A stretch of 64,000 bases of DNA from assembly GCF_020410745.1 (NCBI RefSeq), contig NZ_CP084528.1, positions 2,232,001 through 2,296,000 of the forward strand, in the 5' to 3' direction. Of the stretch, positions 1 to 8,403 are shown piece after piece. The notes beneath the pieces are model-generated. The model ran no database searches and was not told where the DNA came from. It saw nothing but the letters and a program-made list of their open reading frames with translations. The first letter of the stretch is position 1. The number at the start of each line of letters is the position of its first letter. The DNA comes from Kaistella polysaccharea. Its GTDB lineage: Bacteria > Bacteroidota > Bacteroidia > Flavobacteriales > Weeksellaceae. The position numbers and the translations under genes are program-made.

Positions 1-2809
1 GCACATTTCCGGCGATCAGAAATTGGGTAACATCTTTTTCATCTTTTGTTGTGGCGTTGTAGGTGATTAAATTATCTTTAATATCTCCCTTTAAATTCAC
101 CTTCATCAAGGCAATACTTTCATTCTTAAATTCCCCCAGGTTTACGTCGTAGACAAGCGCATTATTTTCATTATTAATGGTTAATAATCCGTTTTTAATA
201 CTGTTTTCCCCATAAGTTAATTCTGGTATCTGCCCGTTCACTTCAAGTTTTCTGGAATCTGCATCATAATTTCCTGACAAAGTAATAGGCTCAAATTCAG
301 TTAACTCGGGAACAAATTTCCGAAGAAGATTATCATCTTTTATTTTCGCATTGAAACTAAAATATTGATTCGGATCAACTTTTAAAATTTGCGTTCCGGG
401 TTTTTGAAATTGATAATATTGATTGACGGTTTGTTGCAAAGACCCGAAAATCTGTGTCAGTTTATATTTTCCGGTTAACTCCACATCTGCAATTTGAGAT
501 TGAAGTGTAATTCGATTGGTTTCTGGAGTTGAAAGTGCTGTAAGAAAAACTTCCTGAACAGGATAAACATCTTTCGTGTCGGAAATCGCAAAGTTTTGCA
601 AGTGAAGAAAACCATTAGGCGCATCGGGATTTAAACTCGAAAAATCACCTTCGATATCACCGGCGAGAATCATTTGATCTTCATAAAAACCGAGTTTGTT
701 CAAATCAAGTTTTTGAATCGTTCCGTTCACTTTTATAGAGGGATCTTTATCCGTAAAATTTCCGGAAGCGAGTAATTTTAGATTGGCATTTGGATCATTA
801 GAATCTAGATTTATTACATATGCGCCGTTATTTATTTTGCCTTTTAACGCCATATTTTGGTAAGTATAGCCATTGTAATAAATAGAAGCAATATTTCCTT
901 TTATATTGGCATTGGCTTTTTTGTAATCAAAACTTTGTCCTTTTAGAGCGATTTGGCCGGTAATTGAACCCAAATCTTTATTTTGAATAATCGTTCCAAT
1001 TTGCAGGTTTTGCAGGTTTGCAAGAATATCATAGCGTTCCTGATTTTTCCGTCTCATATCAACCGATGCGCGCACGCCGGCATTTCCTAAAGTTGAGGTG
1101 ATTTTCAGATTTGCATTTACAATTTCTGTCGTTCCTTTTGCTGTTCCCGCAATCTTAAAAAAAGAGGGAAGTGTAATATTAGAAGGAATTGTATTTTTTG
1201 GCGCTAAATTGTAAATGGTTTTTGCTGAAGATGACAATTCCCGGATATTTAAATCGTAATAAATATTCTTAGGGTTCATCGCATTTTTAATGTTTCCAGA
1301 AGTTTTAACCGTTAACCGATCGAGGCCGGAAAGTTCCAGATTCTGAATGTCTAAATCGTTAATCGTGCCTTTTAATCGAGTATTGATATTCAGGATTGCA
1401 TTCGGATATTTATTAAAAGGAACTGTATTTCTTAAAGTGGGAACAAGCATTAAAATATCTGAAAATCCTATTTTTGAGTTTTCGATATTAGCCGAAATTT
1501 TCACAGCGCCCGGATTTGCAGAAAGTTGTTCAACGGAATTATAGTTCAGTATAATTTCATCGCGTAAAATTGTTTTCGGAGTTTGCAGATAAAGATCTTT
1601 CAAATAAGCTTGTTTGTCTGCGTAAACAAAATCAGTTTTAAATTTCTGAATATTTAAGCCGCGACTTTCTTTGATCGCTGCAGATTGTACCGAACCTGCA
1701 AAAGTTTCGTTCTCCATTTTAAAATTTCGAACTTCTGTATTAATTTTATTAAAATTCAAATGGTTAAAATCCATGCCGTTCCGCGTGGGTGAGATTGCAG
1801 TATTATCATAAACCACTTTCACATCTTCCAGAATGAATTTTTTTAGAAATAATGCTAAAGATTCTTCCGAATTTGTAGATTGATTATCAGTTTTAGCAAT
1901 TTTTGGATTGGCGTTATTGGCGGGCAGAAATAATTTGGCGTTGACATCAGCACCTTTTAGGAACAAATTTTCAATTCCAAAATTAGAATGTTCTAAATCG
2001 AGTTTATTAATTTTAGTACTGAGTTCTTCGAAAATTATTTTTGCAAATGTTTTGGTATTCTCGTCACCGTAATCAATATTAAAGTCGGTCAGTTTTATTT
2101 TATTTAAACCTAAACGCATAGGTTTTTGCTGATTCAGAGAATCTACTTTTTCGGTCACTTTCTCCGCGACTTCCTCCAGTAGATCCTGCTGAAGTGTCAA
2201 CCGAAGACCATCCATCGTGATGTCGTTTGCGGCGTAGGAATTCTGTTCGAGATCGAAGGTCTTTACGCGCGTATTAAAAGATTTAAAATAAAGTTCGATA
2301 TCATTTCGCGACTGCAAATCAATGAATGAAACTTTAATGTCTTTTAAATCAATTTTATCCAACGAAATAACAAAAGGTTTTGATGGACTTTCTTCCTCAT
2401 CTTTTGTAGCAAACGCATCGATGATATAATCAAAATTGAAAGTGCCATTTTCCTTACGTACGACATTGGCTTTTACGCCTTGCAAATCTATGGAAGTTAT
2501 GTCTGCCGTGTTTTTCAAAAGTTTGGGAATATTCAAACCCACATTCATTTTTCGAGCAAATAATAGGGTATCTACTTTTTGACCTTGCAGATAAAGATTT
2601 TCCATGACCAAACTATTGGGAAAATCGATGTAAACACGCTCCAAACTTACATTCGTATAAATTTTTTTCTCCAGATAATTCACAAGTTTACCTTTTGCAA
2701 AATTTTGAACCGCCGGCAACTGCAAGCTGAGAATTAGTACAATTACCAGCAAAAGGAGCGAACCAAGAACAATTGCTGTATATTTTAAAATCTTCTGATA
2801 GATATTCAC
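1..2809 (-). CDS. TamB-like AsmA-superfamily envelope protein (N-terminal part, runs off the left edge)
   Basis: A reading frame stays open leftward from a GTG at 2809 to the window edge, giving about 936 codons with the C-terminus missing. An in-frame TAA lies four codons upstream and the first in-frame ATG comes only after the membrane anchor, so GTG is the best start. Residues ~8-35 form one transmembrane helix (KYTAIVLGSLLLLVIVLI), followed by a long beta-rich, repetitive periplasmic region of short strands such as IDLKDIKVSFID and KIKLTDFNIDYGDEN. This architecture is that of AsmA/TamB proteins, inner-membrane-anchored bridges for lipid or outer-membrane-protein transport. The diagnostic C-terminal TamB domain is outside the window, so the TamB assignment is inference; the AsmA-superfamily assignment is firmer. 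Confidence 0.75.
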   Translation of the reverse strand, partial: MNIYQKILKYTAIVLGSLLLLVIVLILSLQLPAVQNFAKGKLVNYLEKKIYTNVSLERVYIDFPNSLVMENLYLQGQKVDTLLFARKMNVGLNIPKLLKNTADITSIDLQGVKANVVRKENGTFNFDYIIDAFATKDEEESPSKPFVISLDKIDLKDIKVSFIDLQSRNDIELYFKSFNTRVKTFDLEQNSYAANDITMDGLRLTLQQDLLEEVAEKVTEKVDSLNQQKPMRLGLNKIKLTDFNIDYGDENTKTFAKIIFEELSTKINKLDLEHSNFGIENLFLKGADVNAKLFLPANNANPKIAKTDNQSTNSEESLALFLKKFILEDVKVVYDNTAISPTRNGMDFNHLNFNKINTEVRNFKMENETFAGSVQSAAIKESRGLNIQKFKTDFVYADKQAYLKDLYLQTPKTILRDEIILNYNSVEQLSANPGAVKISANIENSKIGFSDILMLVPTLRNTVPFNKYPNAILNINTRLKGTINDLDIQNLELSGLDRLTVKTSGNIKNAMNPKNIYYDLNIRELSSSAKTIYNLAPKNTIPSNITLPSFFKIAGTAKGTTEIVNANLKITSTLGNAGVRASVDMRRKNQERYDILANLQNLQIGTIIQNKDLGSITGQIALKGQSFDYKKANANIKGNIASIYYNGYTYQNMALKGKINNGAYVINLDSNDPNANLKLLASGNFTDKDPSIKVNGTIQKLDLNKLGFYEDQMILAGDIEGDFSSLNPDAPNGFLHLQNFAISDTKDVYPVQEVFLTALSTPETNRITLQSQIADVELTGKYKLTQIFGSLQQTVNQYYQFQKPGTQILKVDPNQYFSFNAKIKDDNLLRKFVPELTEFEPITLSGNYDADSRKLEVNGQIPELTYGENSIKNGLLTINNENNALVYDVNLGEFKNESIALMKVNLKGDIKDNLITYNATTKDEKDVTQFLIAGNV

Positions 2810-2972
2810 TTGTGTATATTAGAAATTGGAGAGCTCTACAAAAATACATTTTTATTATTTCTACGCACTAAAATAGATGAAATATGAAAGAATAAATGCC
2901 TGAATTGGCAAAAATAGGTAGTCATAATGCAAACTATTGCGGTGGAAAATAAATATTTTTATGAAAAGCACT

Positions 2973-2980
2973 TATCTTTG
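2973..2980 (+). promoter_or_regulatory. Candidate -7 element upstream of aroQ
   Basis: TATCTTTG fits the Bacteroidetes -7 consensus TAnnTTTG and ends 13 nt before the aroQ ATG. No well-spaced -33 TTTG is visible, so this is a weak call. Confidence 0.35.
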
Positions 2981-2993
2981 TAAAAAGATCACG

Positions 2994-3401
2994 ATGAAAA
3001 TTTTAATTGTAAACGGACCAAATTTAAATCTTTTGGGCACACGTGAAACCGACATTTATGGAAACGTTTCCATGGATGATTATTTGAATCAGCTGCAAAA
3101 GGGATTTTCTCAACATGAGATTTTATATTTTCAGTCTAATATTGAAGGGGAATTAATAGACCGTTTGCAACAGGTTGATTTTGAGGCTTTAATTATAAAT
3201 CCCGGTGCTTTCACCCATTATTCTTACGCCATTGCCGATTGCTTGAAAAATATTGAGCAACCGAAAATTGAAGTTCACATCAGCAATATTTATCAGAGAG
3301 AAGAATTTCGCCAGAAATCGGTAACCGCCGTTAATTCAAACGGAATCATCAGCGGTTTCGGTATGAAAGGATATCTTTTGGCAATTTTAAGTTTAGATTA
3401 A
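2994..3401 (+). CDS. aroQ: Type II 3-dehydroquinate dehydratase
   Basis: This enzyme dehydrates 3-dehydroquinate to 3-dehydroshikimate in the cytosolic shikimate pathway. The 135-residue product carries the family hallmarks: NGPNLNLLGTRE at the N-terminus with the catalytic loop arginine and tyrosine (TDIYG), NPGAFTHYSYAI in the middle, EVHISNIYQREEFR with the catalytic histidine, and GFGMKGYLLA at the end. An upstream in-frame TTG at 2937 would add 19 unconserved residues, so the ATG at 2994, directly before MKILIVNGPN, is chosen. The length is slightly below the usual 140-150 residues. A secreted GH13 gene follows 19 nt downstream and may be cotranscribed. Confidence 0.93.
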   Translation: MKILIVNGPNLNLLGTRETDIYGNVSMDDYLNQLQKGFSQHEILYFQSNIEGELIDRLQQVDFEALIINPGAFTHYSYAIADCLKNIEQPKIEVHISNIYQREEFRQKSVTAVNSNGIISGFGMKGYLLAILSLD

Positions 3402-3420
3402 AACTCATATTTTCCCCATC

Positions 3421-4806
3421 ATGAAAAATTCATTCATCTATTTCCTGATTTTACTATTTGGATTCAGTTTTTCTGCGACCAGTCAAACTAAAGATTCGCG
3501 GTATCAGCCAAAAGAATATGTAGAAATTACCCATCCGGAATGGAGTAAAAATGCGACGATTTATGAGGTAAATATTCGTCAATATACTCCTGAAGGTACT
3601 TTCAAAGCTTTTGAAAACCATTTGCCGAGATTAAAAAAAATGGGTGTGGATATTATTTGGTTAATGCCTATTCACCCGATTGGAGAAAAAAATAGAAAAG
3701 GAACGTTGGGAAGTTATTATTCTGTAAAGGACTTTAAAGGAATAAATCCCGAGTTTGGAAATAGGAAGGATTTCCAGCATTTGGTTGATAAAATCCACGC
3801 GATGGGAATGTACGTGATCATTGATTGGGTGGGAAATCATTCAGCGTGGGACAATCCTCTCGCGAAACAACATCCGGAATGGTACACGAAAACCCGCGAA
3901 GGAAATTTCCAGCCAACGCCATGGTATGATTGGGATGACGTAATTGACTTTGATTATGACAATCCCGATTTTCGAAAATACATGACCGAGGCTCTTAAGT
4001 TTTGGGTAAAAGAGACCAATATTGATGGGTATAGAGCTGATGTGGCAGGTTTTATTCCTGTTGATTTCTGGGAAAATGCGCGCAAAGAATTAGACGAAAT
4101 AAAGCCCGTCTTCATGCTGGCAGAATGGGAAAGTCGGGATTTGTACAAGAAATCGTTTGACATGACATATTCCTGGTCCTTGTGGAATGAATTGAAAGTT
4201 GCCACGAATCAGCAAAAATTAGGTGGGTTGGTAGAATATCTCGCCCATGACGTAAGTACCGTTCCACGAAATGCATATCGCATGACTTTTACCGATAATC
4301 ACGATAAAAATTCCTGGGAAGGAAATCCTTATTTGAATTTTGGTGACGGATTAAAAACGGCCATTGTAATGACAGGCGTGGTGAATGGAATGCCCCTGTG
4401 CTACAGCGGACAAGAAGCTGGGCTAAATCGAAGTCTGAAATTTTTTGAGAAAGATCCTATCGAATGGAAACATGATGTAAACGAAGAATTATTTACCAAA
4501 CTATTTCATTTAAAACATAAAAATAAAGCCTTGTGGAATGGTAAATATGGAGGCGAAATGATTCGAATCGTAAACGATCACCAAGACCAGATTATTTCTT
4601 TCTACAGAGAAAAGGAATATGACGCTATTCTGCCCGTCCTCAATTTTTCCGATAAAGTAGTTGAGGTGAATTTAGATACTCAATATTATCAAGGGAAATA
4701 CAAAGACCTTTTTACCAATAAATCATACAACCTGAGCGCGAAAACAAATTTCAAAATGGAACCTTGGTCCTATTTGGTTTTAGTTAAAGAAAATCCATCC
4801 AATTAA
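3421..4806 (+). CDS. Secreted alpha-amylase family (GH13) glycoside hydrolase
   Basis: A 461-residue protein with an N-terminal signal peptide (hydrophobic stretch ~5-18, no lipobox cysteine). All GH13 catalytic regions are visible: DWVGNH (D135, H140), GYRADVA with nucleophile D207, AEWE with acid/base E235, and FTDNHD with D295. A short C-terminal beta domain follows (~380-455). It should cleave alpha-glucosidic bonds in a maltodextrin- or starch-like substrate in the periplasm or outside the cell; the exact specificity cannot be read. The stop codon overlaps the convergent antiporter gene by 4 nt, so both coding ends share bases and no terminator separates them. The gene follows aroQ closely but is not functionally related to it. 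Confidence 0.9.
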   Translation: MKNSFIYFLILLFGFSFSATSQTKDSRYQPKEYVEITHPEWSKNATIYEVNIRQYTPEGTFKAFENHLPRLKKMGVDIIWLMPIHPIGEKNRKGTLGSYYSVKDFKGINPEFGNRKDFQHLVDKIHAMGMYVIIDWVGNHSAWDNPLAKQHPEWYTKTREGNFQPTPWYDWDDVIDFDYDNPDFRKYMTEALKFWVKETNIDGYRADVAGFIPVDFWENARKELDEIKPVFMLAEWESRDLYKKSFDMTYSWSLWNELKVATNQQKLGGLVEYLAHDVSTVPRNAYRMTFTDNHDKNSWEGNPYLNFGDGLKTAIVMTGVVNGMPLCYSGQEAGLNRSLKFFEKDPIEWKHDVNEELFTKLFHLKHKNKALWNGKYGGEMIRIVNDHQDQIISFYREKEYDAILPVLNFSDKVVEVNLDTQYYQGKYKDLFTNKSYNLSAKTNFKMEPWSYLVLVKENPSN

Positions 4807-6644
4807 TTCTGATATTCCTCGTATTCATTCCATTGCGTCTCATCAAATGAGTGGCTGTCTTCCGCAAGGAGCTCTGCTTCGCGGTCTAAATATTCGCTCA
4901 TGGTGAACGTTACGGTATCTTTCAACTGTTCTTTGGCCAATTTTCTCGTCATTGCTTTATCGATTACCATAAATCGTTGGCCAAGTCTTCGTGCCGCATA
5001 AGCACGCATTCCGGTGGCTTTCAAAATATCTACGGCCATATTTACCGCAGTGCCTAAAGTTTCGCGGTAAATATTATCAACGCCGTTATTGATGAAATCA
5101 TAAGCATCAAGACGGTTTTTTGCGCGAACAAATATTTTCAATTGTGGAAAATGCTCACGTGCATATTCCAATATAAATTTGTTTTTTTCTGGATTATCTA
5201 AACAAAGAATGAGAAGATCTGCATTTTCAGCGCCCGCTGAACGTAAAATCCCAGCTTTGGAGGCATCTCCAAAATACACCTTAAATCCTTTGGAACGAAG
5301 TAAATTTACACGATCTGAATCACTGTCTAGTACGGTTGCACTTATTCCGTTCACCCGCAGTAATCTCCCGACCGTGCTCCCAAAATGACCAAAACCTACA
5401 ATAATTATTTTCTGCAACTTTTCAGATGTTTCTAATTCATCCGGTTCTTTTTTTGTTTTTTGAGTGTGAGGCTCAATAAATTTTTCATTAATAATTAAGA
5501 GAATAGGCGTTACACACATTGAAATAGCGGTGATTGCCATAAGTTGCGCATTCAGCTTTGGATCCAGTAAATACAAATTTGTAGAATAATTAATAAGAAC
5601 AAACGCAAATTCTCCGACTTGAGAAAGACCGAAAGCCACCAAAAAATTCTGATGTAATTTGAGTTTAAAGAATTTCCCAACGCCCATTAAAACCGCAAAT
5701 TTTACAATTAATACGACAACTGTTGTCGTAAAAATAAACATGGGATCTTCCATGATGACGAAGAAATTGATCGTCGCGCCAACACTCACAAAAAATACAG
5801 CGAGCAATAGTCCTTTAAAAGGATCGATCTGGCTTTCCAGTTCGTGACGAAATTCGCTTGTTGCCAACATTACACCAGCGATAAATGCGCCTAATGCCGC
5901 ACTTAAACCCACAGCATTCATTAATTCTGAAACGCCAATAACCAGAAATAAAGAGGAAGCGGTTAAGAGTTCATTCATGCCTGATCGGGAAACATACCGT
6001 AAAAAAGGGACAAAAATATAACGGCCTAATAAAATAAGAGCCGCAATTCCCAGTATAATAGAAAAAGGTTGCAACCATTCGGGAAGAAGTTGCAGCAAAA
6101 TTTGACTTTCATTGCTCTCTGATGTCTTAGCGAGAATAGGGAGAAAGGCTAGAATCGGAATTACCGCAATATCCTGAAATAGCAATATAGAGAAAGAGGC
6201 TTCACCAACATCGGTTCGGAATATATTTTTTTCCTTTAAAGTTTGCAAAACGATAGCAGTGGAAGACATTCCGAAACATAAAGCAGCTACCAGGGCTTTA
6301 TCTGTACGCCAGCCCGCAAAATAGAAAATTGCAAAAAGTATGGAAATAGTGAAAGCCATTTGCCCCAGACCCATACCGATAATCTTCTTTCGGATGACCC
6401 AGAATTTTCGTGGCTCAATTTCTAAACCTACTAAAAATAGAAGCATTATCACTCCAAATTCGGTAGCTTCCATAATATCTGCAGAATCGTTTCCGGTTAA
6501 TTTTAAACCAAATGGACCGATAATAATTCCACCCAAGATAAATCCGATCACAGAACTTAACCCCAATTTTCGAACCAGCGGAACCATAATAATGGCCGCT
6601 CCCAAAAAAATTAAGGCAGTGTGCGCTAAGGAATTATCACTCAT
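4803..6644 (-). CDS. CPA2-family K+/H+ antiporter (KefB/KefC type) with TrkA-N domain
   Basis: A 613-residue membrane protein. Residues ~8-385 contain about 12-13 hydrophobic helices with a CPA2 exchanger fold (e.g. VGLEIEPRKFW, ALGAFIAGVMLA, LSQVGEFAFVL). Then comes a cytosolic Rossmann domain with IIIVGFGHFGSTVGRLL, the nucleotide-binding GxGxxG of TrkA-N/KTN domains, followed by a charged tail. It should expel K+ in exchange for protons under ligand or redox control. The upstream gene encodes a KefF-like flavoprotein and overlaps by 8 nt, matching the KefF-KefC arrangement of enterobacteria and supporting the Kef rather than a NapA-type assignment. Whether it is glutathione-gated cannot be told from the sequence. 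Confidence 0.88.
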   Translation of the reverse strand: MSDNSLAHTALIFLGAAIIMVPLVRKLGLSSVIGFILGGIIIGPFGLKLTGNDSADIMEATEFGVIMLLFLVGLEIEPRKFWVIRKKIIGMGLGQMAFTISILFAIFYFAGWRTDKALVAALCFGMSSTAIVLQTLKEKNIFRTDVGEASFSILLFQDIAVIPILAFLPILAKTSESNESQILLQLLPEWLQPFSIILGIAALILLGRYIFVPFLRYVSRSGMNELLTASSLFLVIGVSELMNAVGLSAALGAFIAGVMLATSEFRHELESQIDPFKGLLLAVFFVSVGATINFFVIMEDPMFIFTTTVVVLIVKFAVLMGVGKFFKLKLHQNFLVAFGLSQVGEFAFVLINYSTNLYLLDPKLNAQLMAITAISMCVTPILLIINEKFIEPHTQKTKKEPDELETSEKLQKIIIVGFGHFGSTVGRLLRVNGISATVLDSDSDRVNLLRSKGFKVYFGDASKAGILRSAGAENADLLILCLDNPEKNKFILEYAREHFPQLKIFVRAKNRLDAYDFINNGVDNIYRETLGTAVNMAVDILKATGMRAYAARRLGQRFMVIDKAMTRKLAKEQLKDTVTFTMSEYLDREAELLAEDSHSFDETQWNEYEEYQN

Positions 6645-7179
6645 ATTTTTTTAAAGTTTTTTTGATTCTTTCCGTGGTTTCTTTCAGCTGATTTTCGTCT
6701 AAATCATCTGAATCATAAATAGCAATAATTTCTTTCACCTCGATACCAGTTACTGATAATGATAAGCTGAGAGGTTTCATCAATTCTTCTATAGTCGTTT
6801 TATATAGGCCCTCTTTCTGATAATTTTCTTTCTTCGCACCAATTGTTACAATGATAATTGCATCTTTATTCATGAGCGGATGATTACTTTCAGCTTTCCA
6901 GCTCATGTCAAAAACTTCATCTATCCAGAGGCGAAGCAGAGGTGGCAAGCCGAACCAAATTAAAGGAAAATGAAAAACGAGGCGTTCATACTCGCGAATC
7001 CTCTTTCGTTCCCGGAAAGTGGAAATGTGAAAATCGGGATATTCTTCGTATAAATCTTTAAAAATCAACTGCTCCGAACTTTCGTACGCTTTGATCAATT
7101 CTACATTAGTTGTAGAATATTCAAAGTAAGGATGTGCGAATATGGCGAGCGTTTTTTTCACGAAATTGCTATTTGTCAC
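6637..7179 (-). CDS. KefF-like NAD(P)H oxidoreductase, flavodoxin fold
   Basis: A 180-residue protein of the NAD(P)H dehydrogenase (quinone) / flavodoxin-2 family. It opens with a beta strand and FAHPYFEYS, the usual HP motif in the FMN-binding loop. FHFPLIWFGLPPLLRLWIDEVF is the conserved F-P-x-x-W-x-x-P-P-x-L-x-x-W-x-D signature of this family, and TIGAKKENYQKEG corresponds to the second flavin loop. It overlaps the antiporter gene by 8 nt in the same direction, so translational coupling is likely. In E. coli KefF is a soluble quinone reductase that binds and is needed for full activity of KefC. The same role is inferred here from position. Confidence 0.85.
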   Translation of the reverse strand: MTNSNFVKKTLAIFAHPYFEYSTTNVELIKAYESSEQLIFKDLYEEYPDFHISTFRERKRIREYERLVFHFPLIWFGLPPLLRLWIDEVFDMSWKAESNHPLMNKDAIIIVTIGAKKENYQKEGLYKTTIEELMKPLSLSLSVTGIEVKEIIAIYDSDDLDENQLKETTERIKKTLKKYE

Positions 7180-7230
7180 AAATTACTAAAAAATTTAAAA
7201 AAAATTATGATTAATGCAAAAAATGTTTAT

Positions 7231-7238
7231 TATTTTTG
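7231..7238 (+). promoter_or_regulatory. Candidate -7 element very close to a start codon
   Basis: TATTTTTG matches TAnnTTTG and ends only 4 nt before the ATG at 7243. If used, transcription would start at or next to the start codon, giving a leaderless mRNA. No -33 TTTG at the standard distance is seen. Confidence 0.35.
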
Positions 7239-7242
7239 AGAA

Positions 7243-8394
7243 ATGAAGGTTATACAAGTTGCTTCAGCACTTACAATTCGAGAATTTCTAGACTTTCCGC
7301 CGACGCTATTCTGCGACGATAAAAATTATATCCGGCCATTGGATCAAGATATAGAATCTGTATTCGATTCCAAAAAGAATAAGTTTTTTAAATTCGGTAT
7401 TTGCGAACGTTTTATTTTTCAAAATAAAGAAGGAAAAACCGTAGGTAAAATCGCGGTTTTCACGAACAGAAAATACAGGCAAAGTCAACCGACAGGCGGT
7501 TTTGGTTTTTTTGATTGTATTAATGATCAGGATACTGCCAACTTTATATTTGATCATGCTAAAAACTGGCTTCAAAAAAAAGGAATGGAAGCCATGGATG
7601 GTCCCATAAATTTTGGCGAAAGAGATAAATTTTGGGGCTTGCTGATTGAAGGATATTCAGAGCCGCTATACGGCATGAACTATAATGCGCCTTACTACAA
7701 AGCGCTTTTTGAGAATTATGGCTTTCAGATCTATTTCAATCAACTGTGTTTTGGGCGGAAGATTCATGATCCTGTAGCTGAAAATTACCTTGAAATGCAT
7801 GCGCGAGTTTCGCTTAAAAAAGAAATCTCGGCCCGACCACTTAGAGTGAAGCACCTGGAAAAATTTGCAAAGGATTTTACTGAAGTCTATAATCAGGCGT
7901 GGGCCAGCCACGGCGAAGGAAAGCAGATGACATACGAACAAACTTTAAAGCTTTTTAAGACGCTGAAACCGGTCATAAATGAGCATATTTCGTGGTTTGT
8001 ATATGAAAATGAAAAACCCATTGCATTCTGGATGAATATTCCAGATCTAAATCAGTGGTTTAAATATCTTAATGGGAAGTTCGGAATATTTCAAAAAATC
8101 CTCTTTCTCTTCCTTAAAATAGTAAAGAAAAATAGAAAAATGGTCGGCTTGGTATTCGGTGTGATTCCAGAATGGCAACGCCGCGGAATTGACGGATTTA
8201 TAATTTGGGAAGGAACAAAACATTTCCGAAAAACCACTAATTTTACAGATTATGAAATGCAATGGGTCGGAGATTTTAACCCGAAGATGATTAAGATCGC
8301 AGAAAATTTAGAGACTAGTGTAACCAGAAAATTAGCAACCTATCGCTTTCTTTTTGACATATCGAAAGAGTTTAAGCCACATAAAATATTGTAG
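7243..8394 (+). CDS. YghO-like protein with GNAT-type acetyltransferase fold
   Basis: A 383-residue soluble protein without signal peptide. It begins with MKVIQVASALTIREFLDFP and contains MDGPINFGERDKFWGLLIEG and MNYNAPYYKALFENYGF, motifs I associate with the poorly characterised YghO/GNAT-like family widespread in Bacteroidota. The C-terminal half (VFGVIPEWQRRGIDGFIIWEG) resembles the acetyl-CoA-binding R/Q-x-x-G-x-G/A motif of GNAT enzymes, with RRGID at that place. Substrate and pathway are unknown. It is divergent from kefF and convergent with recJ, 9 nt away, without a visible terminator between them. Confidence 0.7.
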   Translation: MKVIQVASALTIREFLDFPPTLFCDDKNYIRPLDQDIESVFDSKKNKFFKFGICERFIFQNKEGKTVGKIAVFTNRKYRQSQPTGGFGFFDCINDQDTANFIFDHAKNWLQKKGMEAMDGPINFGERDKFWGLLIEGYSEPLYGMNYNAPYYKALFENYGFQIYFNQLCFGRKIHDPVAENYLEMHARVSLKKEISARPLRVKHLEKFAKDFTEVYNQAWASHGEGKQMTYEQTLKLFKTLKPVINEHISWFVYENEKPIAFWMNIPDLNQWFKYLNGKFGIFQKILFLFLKIVKKNRKMVGLVFGVIPEWQRRGIDGFIIWEGTKHFRKTTNFTDYEMQWVGDFNPKMIKIAENLETSVTRKLATYRFLFDISKEFKPHKIL

Positions 8395-8403
8395 CGACTT
8401 GCA

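Noticed and set aside
2937-2993. Upstream TTG start extending AroQ by 19 residues
   Set aside because: The added residues are unconserved and a -7 promoter element lies inside the extension.
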